64,000 bases of DNA from Eonycteris spelaea (GCA_003508835.1 PUFA01000034.1:4924501-4988500), one strand, 5' to 3'. Counted from the stretch's first letter, positions 46,440-59,012 are shown. Notes: a model not told the origin generated them from the letters alone. Numbers and translations: made by a program.

Positions 46440-47560
46440 TTATCATTGCAGGGCTATTTAAAATTCACTCACTCAACACTTATTTATTGAGTAGTAAGCA
46501 CTATATTGCCAGGTATTATTTTAGGGGATGTGGAAACATCTGTGAACAACAAAGGCACAAATTCCTGCTCTTATGTGTTTAAATTTTATTTGGGGAGAGC
46601 GATGGCAGGCAATAAACAAAATACATAAATACATCTGCTATACCTCATGGCAACAAGTGTGATGGAGAAAATAAAGTAAGAGCGTATGACGATAAGGAAG
46701 CAAGCCACACATACACTGGTGAAAAAACACTTCAAGGCAAGAAAGGAGCATGTACAAAAGACGTGAGGTGTGAGGGTCCCTGGCAGGGAGGCTGGTGTGG
46801 CTGGAGTTAGGTGAGGAGTGACGTGTTAGGAACTGAGGTCAGCAAAACCTCAGTGGATGCGGTTGGGTCTTCCTGGTCAGAGTAAACATATTGGACTTCA
46901 CTCTGAGTGAGCTGGGAAGTAGCGAAAGATATCAAGCAGATGAATGGCATGATGTATCTTATTTTTCTTTTATCAAGATCACTTTGACTATAGTGTCAAG
47001 AATAGACTGTAGGAGAGAAATGGGCTTCAGGGAGGCTGATAGGGAATCTATCATAATGGTTCAAGGGAAAGATAGTCATAGCTTGGGCTTGGGTGGCATT
47101 AGTTAAAGAAGTAAGAAATGTGAGCAATCAGGTGATATTTAGAGCACATTATTGAGAAGCCAGTGGACATTGGAGTGGCAGTGTAGAGTGGCCAGTAGGG
47201 TATACAAGCCTGGAGTTCACGAGAGAAGAACTAGATGGAGAGCTACATACTGGACTCAGTGTGTAAAGATGGTACACGGGCCAGGGTTATAGTACCAAAG
47301 GACTGCAGTAGTTAGGGAAGACATCAAGGCCTGAATCTTAGAGGACTCCAATAATAAGATGTCAGAGAAATGAAGAGAAATAAGCACAGGAGACCGAGAA
47401 GGAACAGCCAGTGAGGTAGGAAGAACTCCAGATTGTATAGAAAGTAAAAAGTGTTTAAGGAGGATTGACATGAAGTCAAAGCTGGGGTTTTTCAAGATGA
47501 CTGAAGGACAGTGGTATGGAAGGACCCTGGTGAGCAAGGAGAATACTCATCCCACCTCCG
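46440..47560 (-). mobile_element. L2 LINE, antisense
   Basis: Over 1 kb of antisense L2: 'acttatttattgagtagtaa', 'gagggtccctggcagggagg', 'aagatcactttgactatagt', 'gacatgaagtcaaagctggg'. Frames at 46891-47106 (+) and 47256-47537 (-) are L2 debris. Confidence 0.7.
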
Positions 47561-47665
47561 TGGTGGTTAGTACAGCCAGATAAAAGGAGCAAACTCCTGT
47601 AGCTCTTGAGACAGTGAAGATTTGATTTTTAGCTGTAAAAAATAACCACTAGAACTGGCTTAGAG

Positions 47666-47918
47666 AAATCAAGGATAAGTCTATTTTTTTTTTTTTTGCA
47701 GCAGCAGCAGCAGCAAAAGAATAGTTTTATTGGAAGAAAGAGTAAAGCGACTCTACAATTCCATACGTGGAAGCAGGCCCAAGCAAGGGAAGGGTGTCTC
47801 AAAGGCCAAGAATGAGTCTTATCAGAGACTTCCTGGCAGAGTGCTAGGGGAGCTGTAATGGTTGCTGGGTCTACCTGTACATTTTGATTTTAAAATATAC
47901 TGAAAATAAAAATCAAGG
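47666..47918 (-). pseudogene. Possible minus-strand retrocopy of an unidentified transcript
   Basis: A T14 run (47684-47697) is preceded on the minus strand by (TGC)n and, 28 nt upstream, an AATAAA signal (complement at 47726-47731). That is the layout of a polyadenylated mRNA 3' end in reverse. The 9-bp aaatcaagg occurs on both sides (47666-47674 and 47910-47918) and could be a target duplication, but 9 bases separate it from the T-run, so this is weak. The source transcript is unknown; an LTR or SINE tail is an alternative. Confidence 0.4.
47698..47715 (+). repeat. (GCA)6 trinucleotide repeat
   Basis: Six gca units directly after the T14 run. Confidence 0.95.
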
Positions 47919-50900
47919 GAATGCTTCGACTTATGTATAATACACATAGGTTATGAGTAATGGACAACGTGTTGACAGGGAGAAGTACTGCATCGCTCCC
48001 CAGATTCAAGGTCTACTCATGTGGTCATGGACTTCAGATGACCTCCTATGTAAGGTCAGTTAATTTAAGCTATAGAACCAAAACCAACAAGGAGGGATAA
48101 CTCAGAACTAAACCTTTTGAGAATTTAAAAAGATTTCTAAAACTTTTATTGAGTGTTCCAGGGGTGTTTGGTTGTTTAAGGATCTTGTGTTTGTTTTAAG
48201 AGATTATTTTTGAATTCATAATGAGCTCAACTGTAGTCTTTTTTAAAAATCTTTTTGTGCTCTAGAAGATGTATTAATCTGAAGAGAATAAGGAGATTTT
48301 TATTCTTTGTTTTAATGTTACTCATTTTCTAAAATAGAATTTGGGGCAGAAATGAAAATGTCATTGAATTCACTACATTTTAAAGTATACATCTTTAACA
48401 AGAAAGAATTTGAACTTCACTGTGTGAGATACTCTATTGCTTGGATAATGTGTCTCTGTTCCATTTTAATTAAGTTTTCAAAACATTTACACTTTTTACA
48501 TATTAATTTTGATATGGTACTTACATTTATAGTAAGATATGGTTCCTGTTTTTTAATTCCTTTTTCTTTACATTTAAATTTTAGTTGTGAAAACTCCCAC
48601 TCTCCATTAATATTCACAGTAAACAGAAGGAATTCTATATTTACAGTAATATTGCTTTCAAATATATTTTCAAAAATTTACTACTTAAAATGAAAAAAAA
48701 AAAAGTAAAGAATTTAAAGAATTCCCAGAAATTGCAACAAGGTCTACTTCTGTGCTGATGAATGGCTCCTTGAGGAAAATCAGCTCTCTTATTAATATAG
48801 CATCTGGCTTGCATCTTGCATAAATAAAAACATAAGAACAGGATAGAAGGAACGGAAGAGGGAAGAGGGAGGAAGGAATGTGGGTTTTTTAGCATAATAA
48901 TCTCTAACAGCCAAAAAATCTAATTAGAAGAAATGTCATCTAATGAGACTCTAGTCAAAAAAATTCCACAGGAGAAGGCAAAGCTTTGTGGGACCATGAA
49001 AAAAATATTGAATCAGTTAGGTAATTAAAAAACAAAAACAAAAAAAAAAACAAAAATTAAAACAGTGTCTTTGCCCGCAGGACTCTATTCAGTCAAAACA
49101 GCGATTATCTGTGGCTTCTCTGGGGACAATTTATGACTTCAACCACAGAAATTCCATGCCTTGGTGAATATGTTTTAAGAGGAACTCTACTGTTCTCATC
49201 CACATGATCAGATTTCTGCCTTTTCCTTTGTGCATTGTTAGTCTGGAAGAAGAGAACACGCTTAATTAAAGATAGAAACAGAAGTTAATTCTCATGCTGT
49301 TACATTAATGAGTGGAATGTTTCCTCCTCCTTAGGAAATGTCATTTCCAGCAATTTGTTAGGGGTCAACCTGATATTAAGGTTGGATGTCATTTTCTCTA
49401 ACTAAATCTTGTTGTTTGATTTTTCCAGATCTGAAAACTGGAGCAATGAATTGAAGTTAAGTAACATTGACTAGTACCAAATAGTAAAAAAATCAAATGG
49501 TAAAATAGTAAAAAAAATAAATAAATAAAAACCAGACTGAGGATTTTGGTGGTGTTTGTGGTGGTGTTTTAAGAATTAAAACAAAGTTAGTTACTTTGAG
49601 TATAATAAGGTGTGCCTGGTGTTACTTTTTATCTATCATGACTCCACATTATCTGGCTAGAAAGCATGGCAAAAAACAAACAAACAAACAATCCAGTTTT
49701 TGTGCTGCCTAGTGAATTTCCACGATTCTGAAGACATAACTTGGCCACTTGGAAGAGTCACACAGACTAATCCATGTAACAAAAGAGATATATAAAATAA
49801 AATAGCAGGAAGGTGGAAATCTTATTTAAAATAAAAAATATCTATGATACAAAATATTTATTTCTCTAGGCTTCCTAAAATCAGATTCATCAGTATTTAT
49901 GTGGATGAAGATTTTTTTCTCTGCCCTTCTGCTATTAATTATTTTTATTTATGACTTGATAAGAACTTTGCTGATATAAAAACCAATTAGCATTTGCAAT
50001 GTTATTTTGGCAACAGGCATTACATTCTCCAATTAAATGTACCAATTACGTTAGCATGCCTTTGAAGATGCATGACTTTCTACTCAACATTTCTAAGAGT
50101 TTATCCTAATTGTATAACTACCTAGAAACACATGTAGAGAGTATTTATTTTAATTTTTTTAATAAGAGTAAAGATTGGAAATGAATAAAATATTCTCTAA
50201 AGAAGAAATGAGCTATCTACATGGCAGCACAACCATCCTGTGGAACGTGATTCATTCCCTGAGGTGATCACACCGCACCTTAGAGACTTCTACACAGATG
50301 GTCCATCCAACCCTTGTTCCTATTCTTTGACTTCTTTAGCTTCAGTACATTTCTTTCACCATCCCTTGGCCCTGACTAAAATTGTTATATCCTAGGTATT
50401 TTGTCATCATTGAATCTCAACATCAACTATCTCCTTTCTACTATTCCCTCTTCAGCTAAATCATTCTACTACTACCAATTCAAAAATTTATGAACATCAC
50501 TGAGAATAGTCCAATACCACTTCACTTGCCTTCTTTCTCAAGACAGTGAAAAAAAATTCCACCATAAATTTTCCTAGCCTTGTTCTCACTTAAACCTGAA
50601 AAAGGATCAACAGTCCTGTTGATTTGGACAGGGAGATCTGTCCTTTAATTAGTTCAAGATTTTTCTTTTTATTTTTCTCCCCTAGATTCCAAAATTTCTA
50701 TAAAATAGATCTCTGTAAGATGAGTTTTGCTTCTAATCTAGACTATCTATAAAAATAAGATTTGGGGGAATATACATCCAAATTAGCTGGTTATTCACAT
50801 ATTATTAAACGTTTTTAAACATGTAAATATGAACATTTCTAAAATAAATTACCGTGAATATACTCACAAACACGCACACATACACATGATAAAGCAAATA

Positions 50901-51071
50901 ATTAATCATATTAATGATGTTAAGAACCAAGATTTTCAGTACAAGAGAAAAAAGATATATTACAAGATCCAAGAAGTGAATTAAAAGCCAGATAATGCTG
51001 AATTTGAATCAAAAATAACTATGTGAAGCTCATGATGTATTTTATTATGTTTTCTCTTATCTCTGCCCACT

Positions 51072-51073
<2 letters not shown>
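47919..51073. other. No gene seen; 3.1 kb of mostly unique AT-rich DNA
   Basis: Two opposite-strand AT-rich frames at 48352-48895 have no homology. Simple repeats: (AAAC)n at about 49671-49691, (AAAT)n at about 49511-49528 and an A-rich tract near 49030-49060. 49,080-50,130 is repeat-free with motifs like ctattaattattt, aaccaattagcatttgcaat and ccaattacgttagcatgcc, consistent with conserved non-coding DNA. 50,200-50,640 may be a worn L2. Confidence 0.35.

Positions 51074-51112
<39 letters not shown>
51074..51112 (+). repeat. (CA)n microsatellite, ~39 bp
   Basis: Perfect ac/ca dinucleotide array ending in catgcacgcac. Confidence 0.95.
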
Positions 51113-51114
<2 letters not shown>

Positions 51115-51169
51115 CACGCACAAAACCAATACTCAATCTGTAGAAATGAACACCCTTTAGAACCCAGAT

Positions 51170-51600
51170 TTTAATCTCTCAATATCATTTGTCTCCACAA
51201 GAAACCTGAGCACCACAAGAATGGCTGATTCCAGGTCTGGGAAATGAATTAGAAAAGATGAGCCAGAAATATCTACTCACACCAGATAAAAAGGACACTA
51301 TTGAAGACTCTGGGTTTGTGTCCAGAGTGGTTGTGTCCAGGGCCAACTTGAAAGCGTTCCCCCTGGCAAAAGTTTGGGAAAATCTTGGTACCATCAATAG
51401 AGATAAGATCTTGAAAAATTCTCATCTCAAGAGAAAAAAAATGTAACTATGTACGGTGACTGATGTTAAGTAGACTTGTTGTTATGATCATATAGCAACG
51501 TATACAGATATTGAATCATTATGTTGCACATCTAAAATTTACATAATGTTACATGTCAACTGGACTTCAATTAAAATACATAGGCAAATAAATAAAAATG
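51170..51600 (+). mobile_element. L1 3' end
   Basis: The terminal part is clear: 'aaaaattctcatctcaagag', 'gtacggtgactgatgttaag', 'gaatcattatgttgcacatc' and 'atgttacatgtcaactggac', then an A-rich tail. This is a 3' end common in laurasiatherian L1s. The 62-codon frame at 51258-51446 is inside it or its upstream 3' UTR and is not a gene. Confidence 0.6.
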
Positions 51601-51964
51601 AATAAAGACAACCATAGTAGTTCAAAATACAATACTTAGGTTAAATGTATATGAGTTTATAACAATATTAAAATAATGAAAACAGGTTACTTCCTGTACA
51701 ACCTCTGCAGGCAGCGAGGAATCGCACTAGCTTGCCAACTGGTAAACAAATAGAAAATATATGTATTTTTTTCTTGTGTAAACTGTCCTCAGGGTAATCA
51801 TTATGAGAAACAGTTTTGGTTCTAAAAATTATTCTACCTGATAATGGCAGAAATAATAACAGATTTTTTTCTCCCCTAATGCTACAAGGGGTATAGATAA
51901 TGATCATCTGGGGCTGTGCAAACCATTAGGTAGAAAGGGAATGGATGACTCAAGCTGACAACAG
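51601..51964. other. No gene seen
   Basis: AT-rich spacer between two L1 3' ends; a 79-codon minus frame has no homology. Confidence 0.35.
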
Positions 51965-52560
51965 CTAAACTCACTGATCTATCTTAACCTTTAAAAAAGG
52001 TACAGGGCATGGTGGAAAGACACCACGTGGATTTAGACCAAAAAAAAAAAAAAAATCCAGAATGTGGGACTTCTGTGAGACAACATACCTGGTTTCTTCA
52101 AACAATAAATTGAAAGCTGGTAAAAGGAGAGAGAAACTAATAGAATTGAACAGACTTATGAGACATTTTAACCAAATGTCATTTGTGGAATTTTTGGATC
52201 CCAATGAAAAATTTAAACTGTATGAACATTTATGTGACAATATTCATGGGATTTGGGAGGGGGAGATTTGAACACTGAGCATTTGAGGAAATTATGGGTT
52301 TATTGGCAGCAATTTTAGGTGCAAAAGTAATGTGTTTATGAAAAAAAAGAAGAATTGCTTTTTTCTTTTTATACATAGTTTCTTAGGTATCTACAGATTA
52401 AAAGATATGGTATCTTGAATCTGATGTAAACATTTCTGAACTATAGGGGAAATGAGTGGGGGTATAAATAAAACAGGATTGACAATGTGTTGAAAGCTAG
52501 TAAATTAGATGATTGACATTGATGTTTGGGATTTTCCCCAAGAGTCGTTTTATGACATCC
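51965..52560 (+). mobile_element. L1M 3' UTR
   Basis: 'atgtgggacttctgtgagac', 'ttcttcaaacaataaattg', 'aaccaaatgtcatttgtgga', 'ttggatcccaatgaaaaatt', 'gggagatttgaacactgagc' and 'aggattgacaatgtgttgaa' are a familiar L1M 3'-UTR series. It contains an A15 run at ~52040. The 69-codon frame (52062-52271) is UTR, not a gene. Confidence 0.7.
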
Positions 52561-53033
52561 TGTCAGAGTCTAAAATTGTGACTTTCAATTTGACTCATGG
52601 GCTTCTGTAGTGTAAAGCCTTTTAGCCATTATTTGCATAGTGATTATGTTCATGGGTTGTTCTATTTCACCTCTATTATTTAATACAGGTTTTAATGGTG
52701 GCTAAAATATATATTAGCCATTTTAAATACCTCCAGGAATCAAAATCTGTAATTAAAAGAAAACATTAGCATTAGCCACTAAAGTGGATAGATTTTTAGG
52801 AAAAAGTTTGATTTTTAAGATCAACCAAAATTGCCACATACTTGATCATTTTTAAATGTATCTATTTTTGTCTATCCAATGCTTGACATTTTAAATTTGG
52901 CTTTTAACATGAGTACTTTATTTTTATAGATTGGTAATGAATAAATATCTACAAACTTATTTTGAGCAGTGATACAAATTTTGTGGAATAACTTTACTCA
53001 TTTTTCTCTCCCCTTAATCTTTGTTTTTTGCAG
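52561..53033. other. No gene seen; octamer and TAAT motifs
   Basis: Unique AT-rich sequence with an inverted octamer atttgcat at 52631-52638, a small tggctaa/ttagcca hairpin near 52700, and a strong polypyrimidine tract at its right end. Confidence 0.3.
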
Positions 53034-53252
53034 GTGGAGCTAGTAAAAAGGATTCAGATTCAGTTCTGGTATAGGTTAAGCCAGTCCTGTTGCTGCTGAC
53101 CACACCCAGGGTCTGAAACTTGCTTTTCATGGACCAGGGAGGATTTTCATTGTTCTGCTACAAATTATTGGATTTGCTGCTTAAGATGACACCTCTTAAA
53201 ACATTACGAACCTCACAGTGAGCCAGACTGTACATTTGCTTTCCCAACTTTG
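53034..53252 (+). other. Candidate non-coding exon
   Basis: A long pyrimidine tract ending ttgttttttgcag (AG at 53032-53033) forms a near-ideal splice acceptor. 219 bp later ttg|gtaagc is a good donor (GT at 53253). All three + frames contain stops, so it would be UTR or lncRNA. With no transcript evidence this is a prediction from splice signals only; such pairs occur by chance. Confidence 0.2.
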
Positions 53253-54784
53253 GTAAGCAATATACAATAAACCTTTAAAAAATTGATTTACATTTTATCA
53301 AAGTGGCATGCATATATACTTAACATGCCCAAAAGTATGAAAATAGTTTTAACAAAAGCCAGTGGTTTCATTCCCTATACTTCCTATAAATAAATGTCCT
53401 CCAGCCAAACACCACCAGGCACACACCTGTGGTTGAAAGAGGTGGCTTATTCCTTGTAGCAGGAAGACCACACATCACGGGGCTCTATGGTGAGTCTCGG
53501 TAAGAGGGTGTTAGAAAAACCTAGAATTTGAGCTTCTGTTGGTAGGTGATTTAGGAAAGGTTTAAGGAAGTGGGTCTTTGCTCTGGATCAGATGCTGTCT
53601 GCAAGCAGGGATAATTCTATAACTGGCTTTTTCATAAATTTTATCTAGGAGAGAAGAGTAGAGTGAAGCTAATTGGTAAAGAAGTGGCAGCCGCTAATAT
53701 GAGCCAGGATGGGGGACATTTGGTCCATTTTATGGCTTGAGCAAAGCTCATGTTCCGTAGGTGGTCAAGTGTGATTATGGCATGGTTTTGTTTTTGTCTT
53801 GATCCATCACGGGCACAGAGGGGCTTTGTCTGATGTTGATGTTCTGTGAGGTTTATGTTCCAGAGGAGAACACCACGTCTACCAGTTCCCAGATAGCTGG
53901 GGCAGCTCTACCTTTTTTCACTCCTCACTCCTCAAGTCTTCTCGTTTGTTTCCCTTTTCTGAAATTTACAAGTAGCCACCCAGCTCATCCGTACATGTAA
54001 TCTCACATTGATTTCCTCTTATCTTAGATGAGGGTTTAGTGCTTTTCCATTGCCATCCCCCACTTCTCTTCACTCCCATCCTAATCAATTTATATGATTT
54101 TTTTAGCTAAATGAATATTCAGTGTTTCTTTTAATGCCTTTGCAAGTATTATTCACAGTTAAATATTTCAGCGAATTACAATGTTTTCCTTCTTTACTTT
54201 CTGTTTTCCTTGAGATTAAAATAGTTGCTGGTTTTTGTTTTTTAATTTACTAGGCTATCTTTATACTTAATACTAATTCTTCCAAACTTCCAGTAGCTTC
54301 AGGGGACAATTTCTCGTAACACGAATAAGGTCAGTTAATCTATTCAGACTTTTATTTCCTTCTTGAATCCCAATATCTTTCCTGGAGGCCTCTCTATCCT
54401 CTTTAGGCTGCTTTTACTCTAAGTCTATTGCATACTGTCATCCGGTTACTTGGAATTTACTAATCCAGCTTTGAATGCTTCGTTTTCCAAATGTGCCTTC
54501 CTCTCTCTTGGTTTACTAACTTGTGGTGGAACACATCCACCAGTAGTTTCATCAGGTTTAAGATGTCACCTCCACAGAGGGAGGGGGCTGCCAGCTCTAT
54601 ATATGCCTGTGTCCTGTGTCTCACTGCTCAAGTACTGTTGTGTCTGAGCTCAGTTATTGCCCTGGGTCTTCCCCCACCACAATTTTGAAGCTCATCGCTC
54701 CATCATTGAGTTGTTTCTCCTCTGTTGTGAATCCCTCACCATCTCTTTTCCTTGGTCTACTCTCTCTTAAGGTGGAAACCATTT
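53253..54784. other. No gene supported; unclassified repeat-like block
   Basis: 53,430-53,900 ('gggctctatggtgagtctcg', 'ggacatttggtccattttat', 'agaggggctttgtctgatgt') has the feel of an interspersed repeat I cannot name. 53,920-54,780 is C/T-rich and may belong with the antisense LINE-like block that follows. Confidence 0.3.
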
Positions 54785-56110
54785 TCCAATAGCCCCTTTA
54801 GAAAGAATACATTGGAGTCAATTTTTTGAGAACATGAATTAAGAGAATATCTTTTACTCTACCCTGGCAGTTGATAGATAGTTTGAATATAGAATACTAA
54901 GTTGGAAGTAACTTTTCATTGTAGAGGCATTGTTCCATGGTCTTTTTCTTCTTATTGTTGAGGAGTCTAAAGTCATTTGAATTCCTGATTCTTTGTAGGA
55001 ATTTGCTTTTTTATTTTCCTCTCTAAGAGATTGTGGAATTGCCTTTGTGTCTGCCAAGATGGAATTTCACAATTTCATTTTTTCATGAGGATTTATGATA
55101 AATTTTTAATTTTTTTATGCTATCTCATTTCCATCTGGCATTTCCAGTCCTATCATGCTGTTTTATTAAATATTTCATTGGTGATATCTGTTCCTTTATT
55201 TTTTGTATTTTTATTTTCTGTAACACCTATATTTCAGACATTCAATGTCCTTGATCCATCCTCTAATTTTTTATTTATTCTGTTTCCACCTTTCTGTGTG
55301 ATTTCCACTTTCTATGTGATTTCCTCAGATATATTTTGTAGCCTTTTTAAAGATAGCTTTAAAAATATCTCATCATTTTTTAATTTCTAAGAACTATTTG
55401 AAATTATCTAGATGATCCATTTTGCAGCATCCTGTCCCTCATTACATATCATGAATGTAATATCTTCTCTTCCTTCTCTGAATATGTAAACAAACACCAT
55501 TTTTGTCACTTTGCATAGTTCCAGTTTTATGTTGGAATGGTCAGATTCTTGCATGAGGATAAAAGTGTGGCTGCCAGAGAGAGTAGAATCAAGTGTGGAG
55601 GAGGAACCCAGGATTTTAACATTAGAGAGTCAGTATGTAAGCCATCTCTTCTTCTTTCTTCTGTTTTTGTTTATTTTTCTGATAACTGTACTCTCTTTTA
55701 TGTTGTGAACACCCACAAAAAAACTCTCAGTTTTACTCTCTCCTGAAAACAAGCTTCCAGGTTTTTGTTGATAGTGGAAAAGGAAAGATACCAAAAACTG
55801 TGGAATCATGGAGGTGATCTAGCAATTTAACTGCTTCTCAAGAGGCTCTCAGTAAATTCTCCTCATCCTAACCCTCCACTTTACAAACCCAACTCTGGAA
55901 GTACCTTAAGCTTCCAGTTCATGTGTCTTTTGAGTATTATTCTATCTAAAACAGTTTAATCCTCAGCTCTCTCTACTGCTTAGTTAGCATTAGGCTTCTT
56001 TGGGTCCACACAATCAGATATCATAAATATAACTGGTTTCCAGCTCTAATTGTTGTTGTCTCTACTCTTGTTCTTCTTGCCCTTGCAACTTAAAGTTTTC
56101 AACATTATAG
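54785..56110 (-). mobile_element. LINE-derived block, antisense
   Basis: 'gttgatagatagtttgaata', 'gaggcattgttccatggtct', 'gttgaggagtctaaagtcat', 'gtctgccaagatggaatttc' and 'ctatgtgatttcctcagata' follow, in order, a widespread antisense LINE (L1M-type) segment. The 119-codon + frame 55031-55390 lies on the non-sense strand and is not coding. Confidence 0.5.
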
Positions 56111-56224
56111 TCTTAGTGGAAATTTGTGCAGAAAAAAATATTTGCATAAACATCAGTAGTAATGGGACAAGCAGAAACAAGAAGCATTAAGAAAAACATG
56201 GCATTGGTTTTCTAATATTACTGA

Positions 56225-56700
56225 CAAAGATGTATAACCTGAATCTAATATTGATAAAATATCATATGAACTCAAATTGAGGGACATTCTATAAAATAAC
56301 TATCTTGTAATCTTGAAAAGTACAAAGGACATGAAAGTCAAGATAAAACTAAGGAACCATTGTAGCGACAAGGCAACTAAATGTATAAATATTTTTCTAA
56401 GCTGGATTCATTTGCTATAAGTGGCTTTACTGGAATAATTGGTCACACTTCAATAGAGTATCAGGATTAGATAGTAGTATTTTACTGATGTTTATTTTAT
56501 GATTTTGATGGTGCAGTTGTCATTATAAAAGGAGAATGTTCTTATTTGTAGGAAATATACACAGAAGTATTTGGAATGAATGGGCATCAAGTCAGCAACG
56601 TCCTAATAGTTCAGGGGGAAGAAAATCTTTATATGGTACTTAAAATTTTTCTATACGTTTGATATTGTTTTATAATAGAAATAATGTAGAAATATATGAA
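56225..56700 (+). mobile_element. L1M 3' end
   Basis: 'tcatatgaactcaaattgag', 'ggacattctataaaataact', 'gacaaggcaactaaatgtat' and the ending 'gatattgttttataatagaa' are a familiar L1M 3' UTR. Confidence 0.65.
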
Positions 56701-57349
56701 TATCTAACCCAATGTCTTATCTGGAAAGTCCAAGCTGAATTTGTTATCATTATCTGATCATACACATGATATTTTGAATTGTTCTAGCTGTACTTTATTA
56801 GTAAATAGTTTAATTGCCAAGGTTTCTTTGTCTTCCCATTCTGGGAACTTAATGCTGCCCTATTATATTTCATCTTTTCTGGAGGAGCCTTATCCTGCTA
56901 AGACTTCCCTGCTCCAGAATGACATAAGAAGTGTTATTTTCGTAGCACTAACACCATGACCTATTTTGAGATCAATTTATTGGATGCCCACTTAAAACAT
57001 TACCATGCCTCTTTATTTTTTCAAGGATCTGATAGTTTACCTTTTCACGATGAAAAGCAGCACTGTCTACGTTAAGTACAATGCAAAAATGGTGGTCTTG
57101 AAATAGGAATAGTGTTCTGGAAAATAAATTATTTATTTGTCAGGGGCAAATTGTGTCTATACTTTCAGGTGCAGGTATAAGTTAGCAGGTGTGTGTTGAC
57201 TTCATTTTCAAAGATTTATCAGAATTTGTCAATCTAAGAAATTTAAGGATTAATTAACTCCATATAAAAAGGCCAAATAGACACAAAATTGGCTAATCCC
57301 CAGGATGTGAGGAACTAGGAAAAAAAAATATATTCATCGGGCAAGAATT
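56701..57349. other. No gene seen
   Basis: Unique AT-rich sequence; 72-codon frame (56741-56959) without homology. Confidence 0.35.
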
Positions 57350-57510
57350 ATGCACTGATCACTTCGTAAAATGTCAAAATGACCTTGTGAATACTATTGT
57401 CTCCATTTTAAAAGCGGAGAAATAGCTCAGAGAAATTAAATAACTTATTCAAGACCTTTTATCTGATACAAGATAAAGTGGCAATTTAAACTAAGGTTTG
57501 TGAGTCTCCA
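57350..57510 (-). mobile_element. MIR SINE, antisense
   Basis: 'tgtctccattttaaaagcgg', 'agagaaattaaataacttat' and 'tttgtgagtctccagtcatt' match antisense MIR. Confidence 0.6.
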
Positions 57511-58734
57511 GTCATTATTTCTGCTATACCTTGAAATTGTCCTAGACTAAAGTAAATAAAATTTTACTATGTGGTATAAATTCACAAAATGGTAGTGGGA
57601 TATGTTCCCAATTAATGAAAATAAATTCTTTAATATATAGCTGAACTCAAACCCTTTAAAGTTGAGGGGAAAATAGTAGCTTTAACCAATTTTTATAAAA
57701 GTATTCATTTAATTGAGTAAATTAATAAGTCTTTATTGAGCATTTGATATGGGAAAAAGGCAATGTAATGAAAATTATTATTATTTCAACTTGTTAATGA
57801 GTATTCAAAATGCAATATACAAATGTGAAAGATAGATGTATTTTTAAAATTTATAATGATAGTACATATATGTAGTTGATACATGATATCAACATAAACT
57901 AAAGATACTAGAATAAGAAGGAGATGCAAACTCCAGAATGAAAGGAAATTTTTGCTATGTAAATTAAAATTAAATCCTGAAGTTTTATTTAGGTTCTAAA
58001 ATTTTAAATATGTATATTTTTTAAATTCTTGGTTTACTTAAGTTAACTAATACACATTTTTGAATGGTGTTTTTTAGCAGCACCATAATTAAATTGAGGT
58101 ATCTGAGTGTTATGTCTTGCCTGACTAGAGAAGGCTCTGGGTAGCCTTCCTTTCCATCAGCCTTTGAAAATAGCTTTCAAAGCAGATAAAATCAAAACTT
58201 TTAAAACAAGTCATGATTATAGCAGATATGATGAAATAGGATCAGTCACGCATTAGGTAATGCATTATTTTATTTGTATGAGTAAGTTGTAAACTTTAGG
58301 GCAGTTTTGACTTGTACTGGGCAAACACATTCTGTCCTTAGTTTGTGCAAACAGTGGTAGAAGCATAAAGTCACACTTGATCCCAGTTGGCCCGTAACTA
58401 CTATTTTCATTTCCAAGAGGACTATGATCCTACATTCTTGGCTCTGAAGCCAGAACAAATCATGCTCCTTTATTAAAGGAAGATATAGGCCATCTTCCCA
58501 TCATCCTTAGGGTCACCTAGTCCAGGCTGTAGGCATAAGACAAAGCTTATACTTATTCTCATTTACTTTTTACCGTGACCAACAGACTTTATCTTCTCAA
58601 CAGAAAAATGGCAATTAGTCTCCCCACTAGGTTAAAGGATAATTACAAATTTCAGTTTTCTTTATTTAAATACTTTTGAACTTCTTATCAGAGAGTTCCT
58701 ATTTTTGAAATATGATGATTTTTATTCTTGGTTG
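57511..58734. other. No gene seen; AT-rich, unique
   Basis: No repeat recognised apart from A/T runs. Only a 62-codon minus frame (58270-58458), without homology. Confidence 0.35.
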
Positions 58735-59012
58735 GCATATTAGTGATCTATAGCTGCCATTACAAATATCACAGACTACATAGTTTGAACAACAGAAATT
58801 TATCTCCTTCTAGTTTTGGAGGCTGAAAGTTCAAGATCAAGATGTCAGGAGGTTTGGTTTCTCTCTTTGGTAGCAGATAACCACTTTGTCACTGTGTCTT
58901 CGTAGGATTTCTCTCTCTGAATCACATCTTAAAGACTCTATCTCTAAATACATCCACATTCTGAGGTACAAAATTTAACAGGTGAATTTTGGGGAACACA
59001 ATTCATCTATAA
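58735..59012 (+). mobile_element. L1M-type 3' repeat, copy 4
   Basis: 'tagtgatctatagctgccat', 'gtttgaacaacagaaattta', 'gaggctgaaagttcaagatc' and 'gaattttggggaacacaatt' place it with the copies at 7441, 8606 and 29720, same strand. The ~290 bp that follow are unclassified. Confidence 0.7.

Noticed and set aside
51258..51446. 62-codon frame starting MSQKYLLTPD as a processed pseudogene
   Set aside because: It runs directly into a standard L1 3' end and I cannot match it to a cellular protein.
52062..52271. 69-codon frame starting MWDFCETTYL as a small protein
   Set aside because: The DNA is a common L1M 3' UTR; the frame is incidental.
52310..52335. ttaggtgcaaaagtaatg as a MADE1/mariner terminal repeat
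   Set aside because: The flanking sequence follows an L1M 3' UTR where a similar ttaggtgtgataatgg string is expected; no second terminal repeat.
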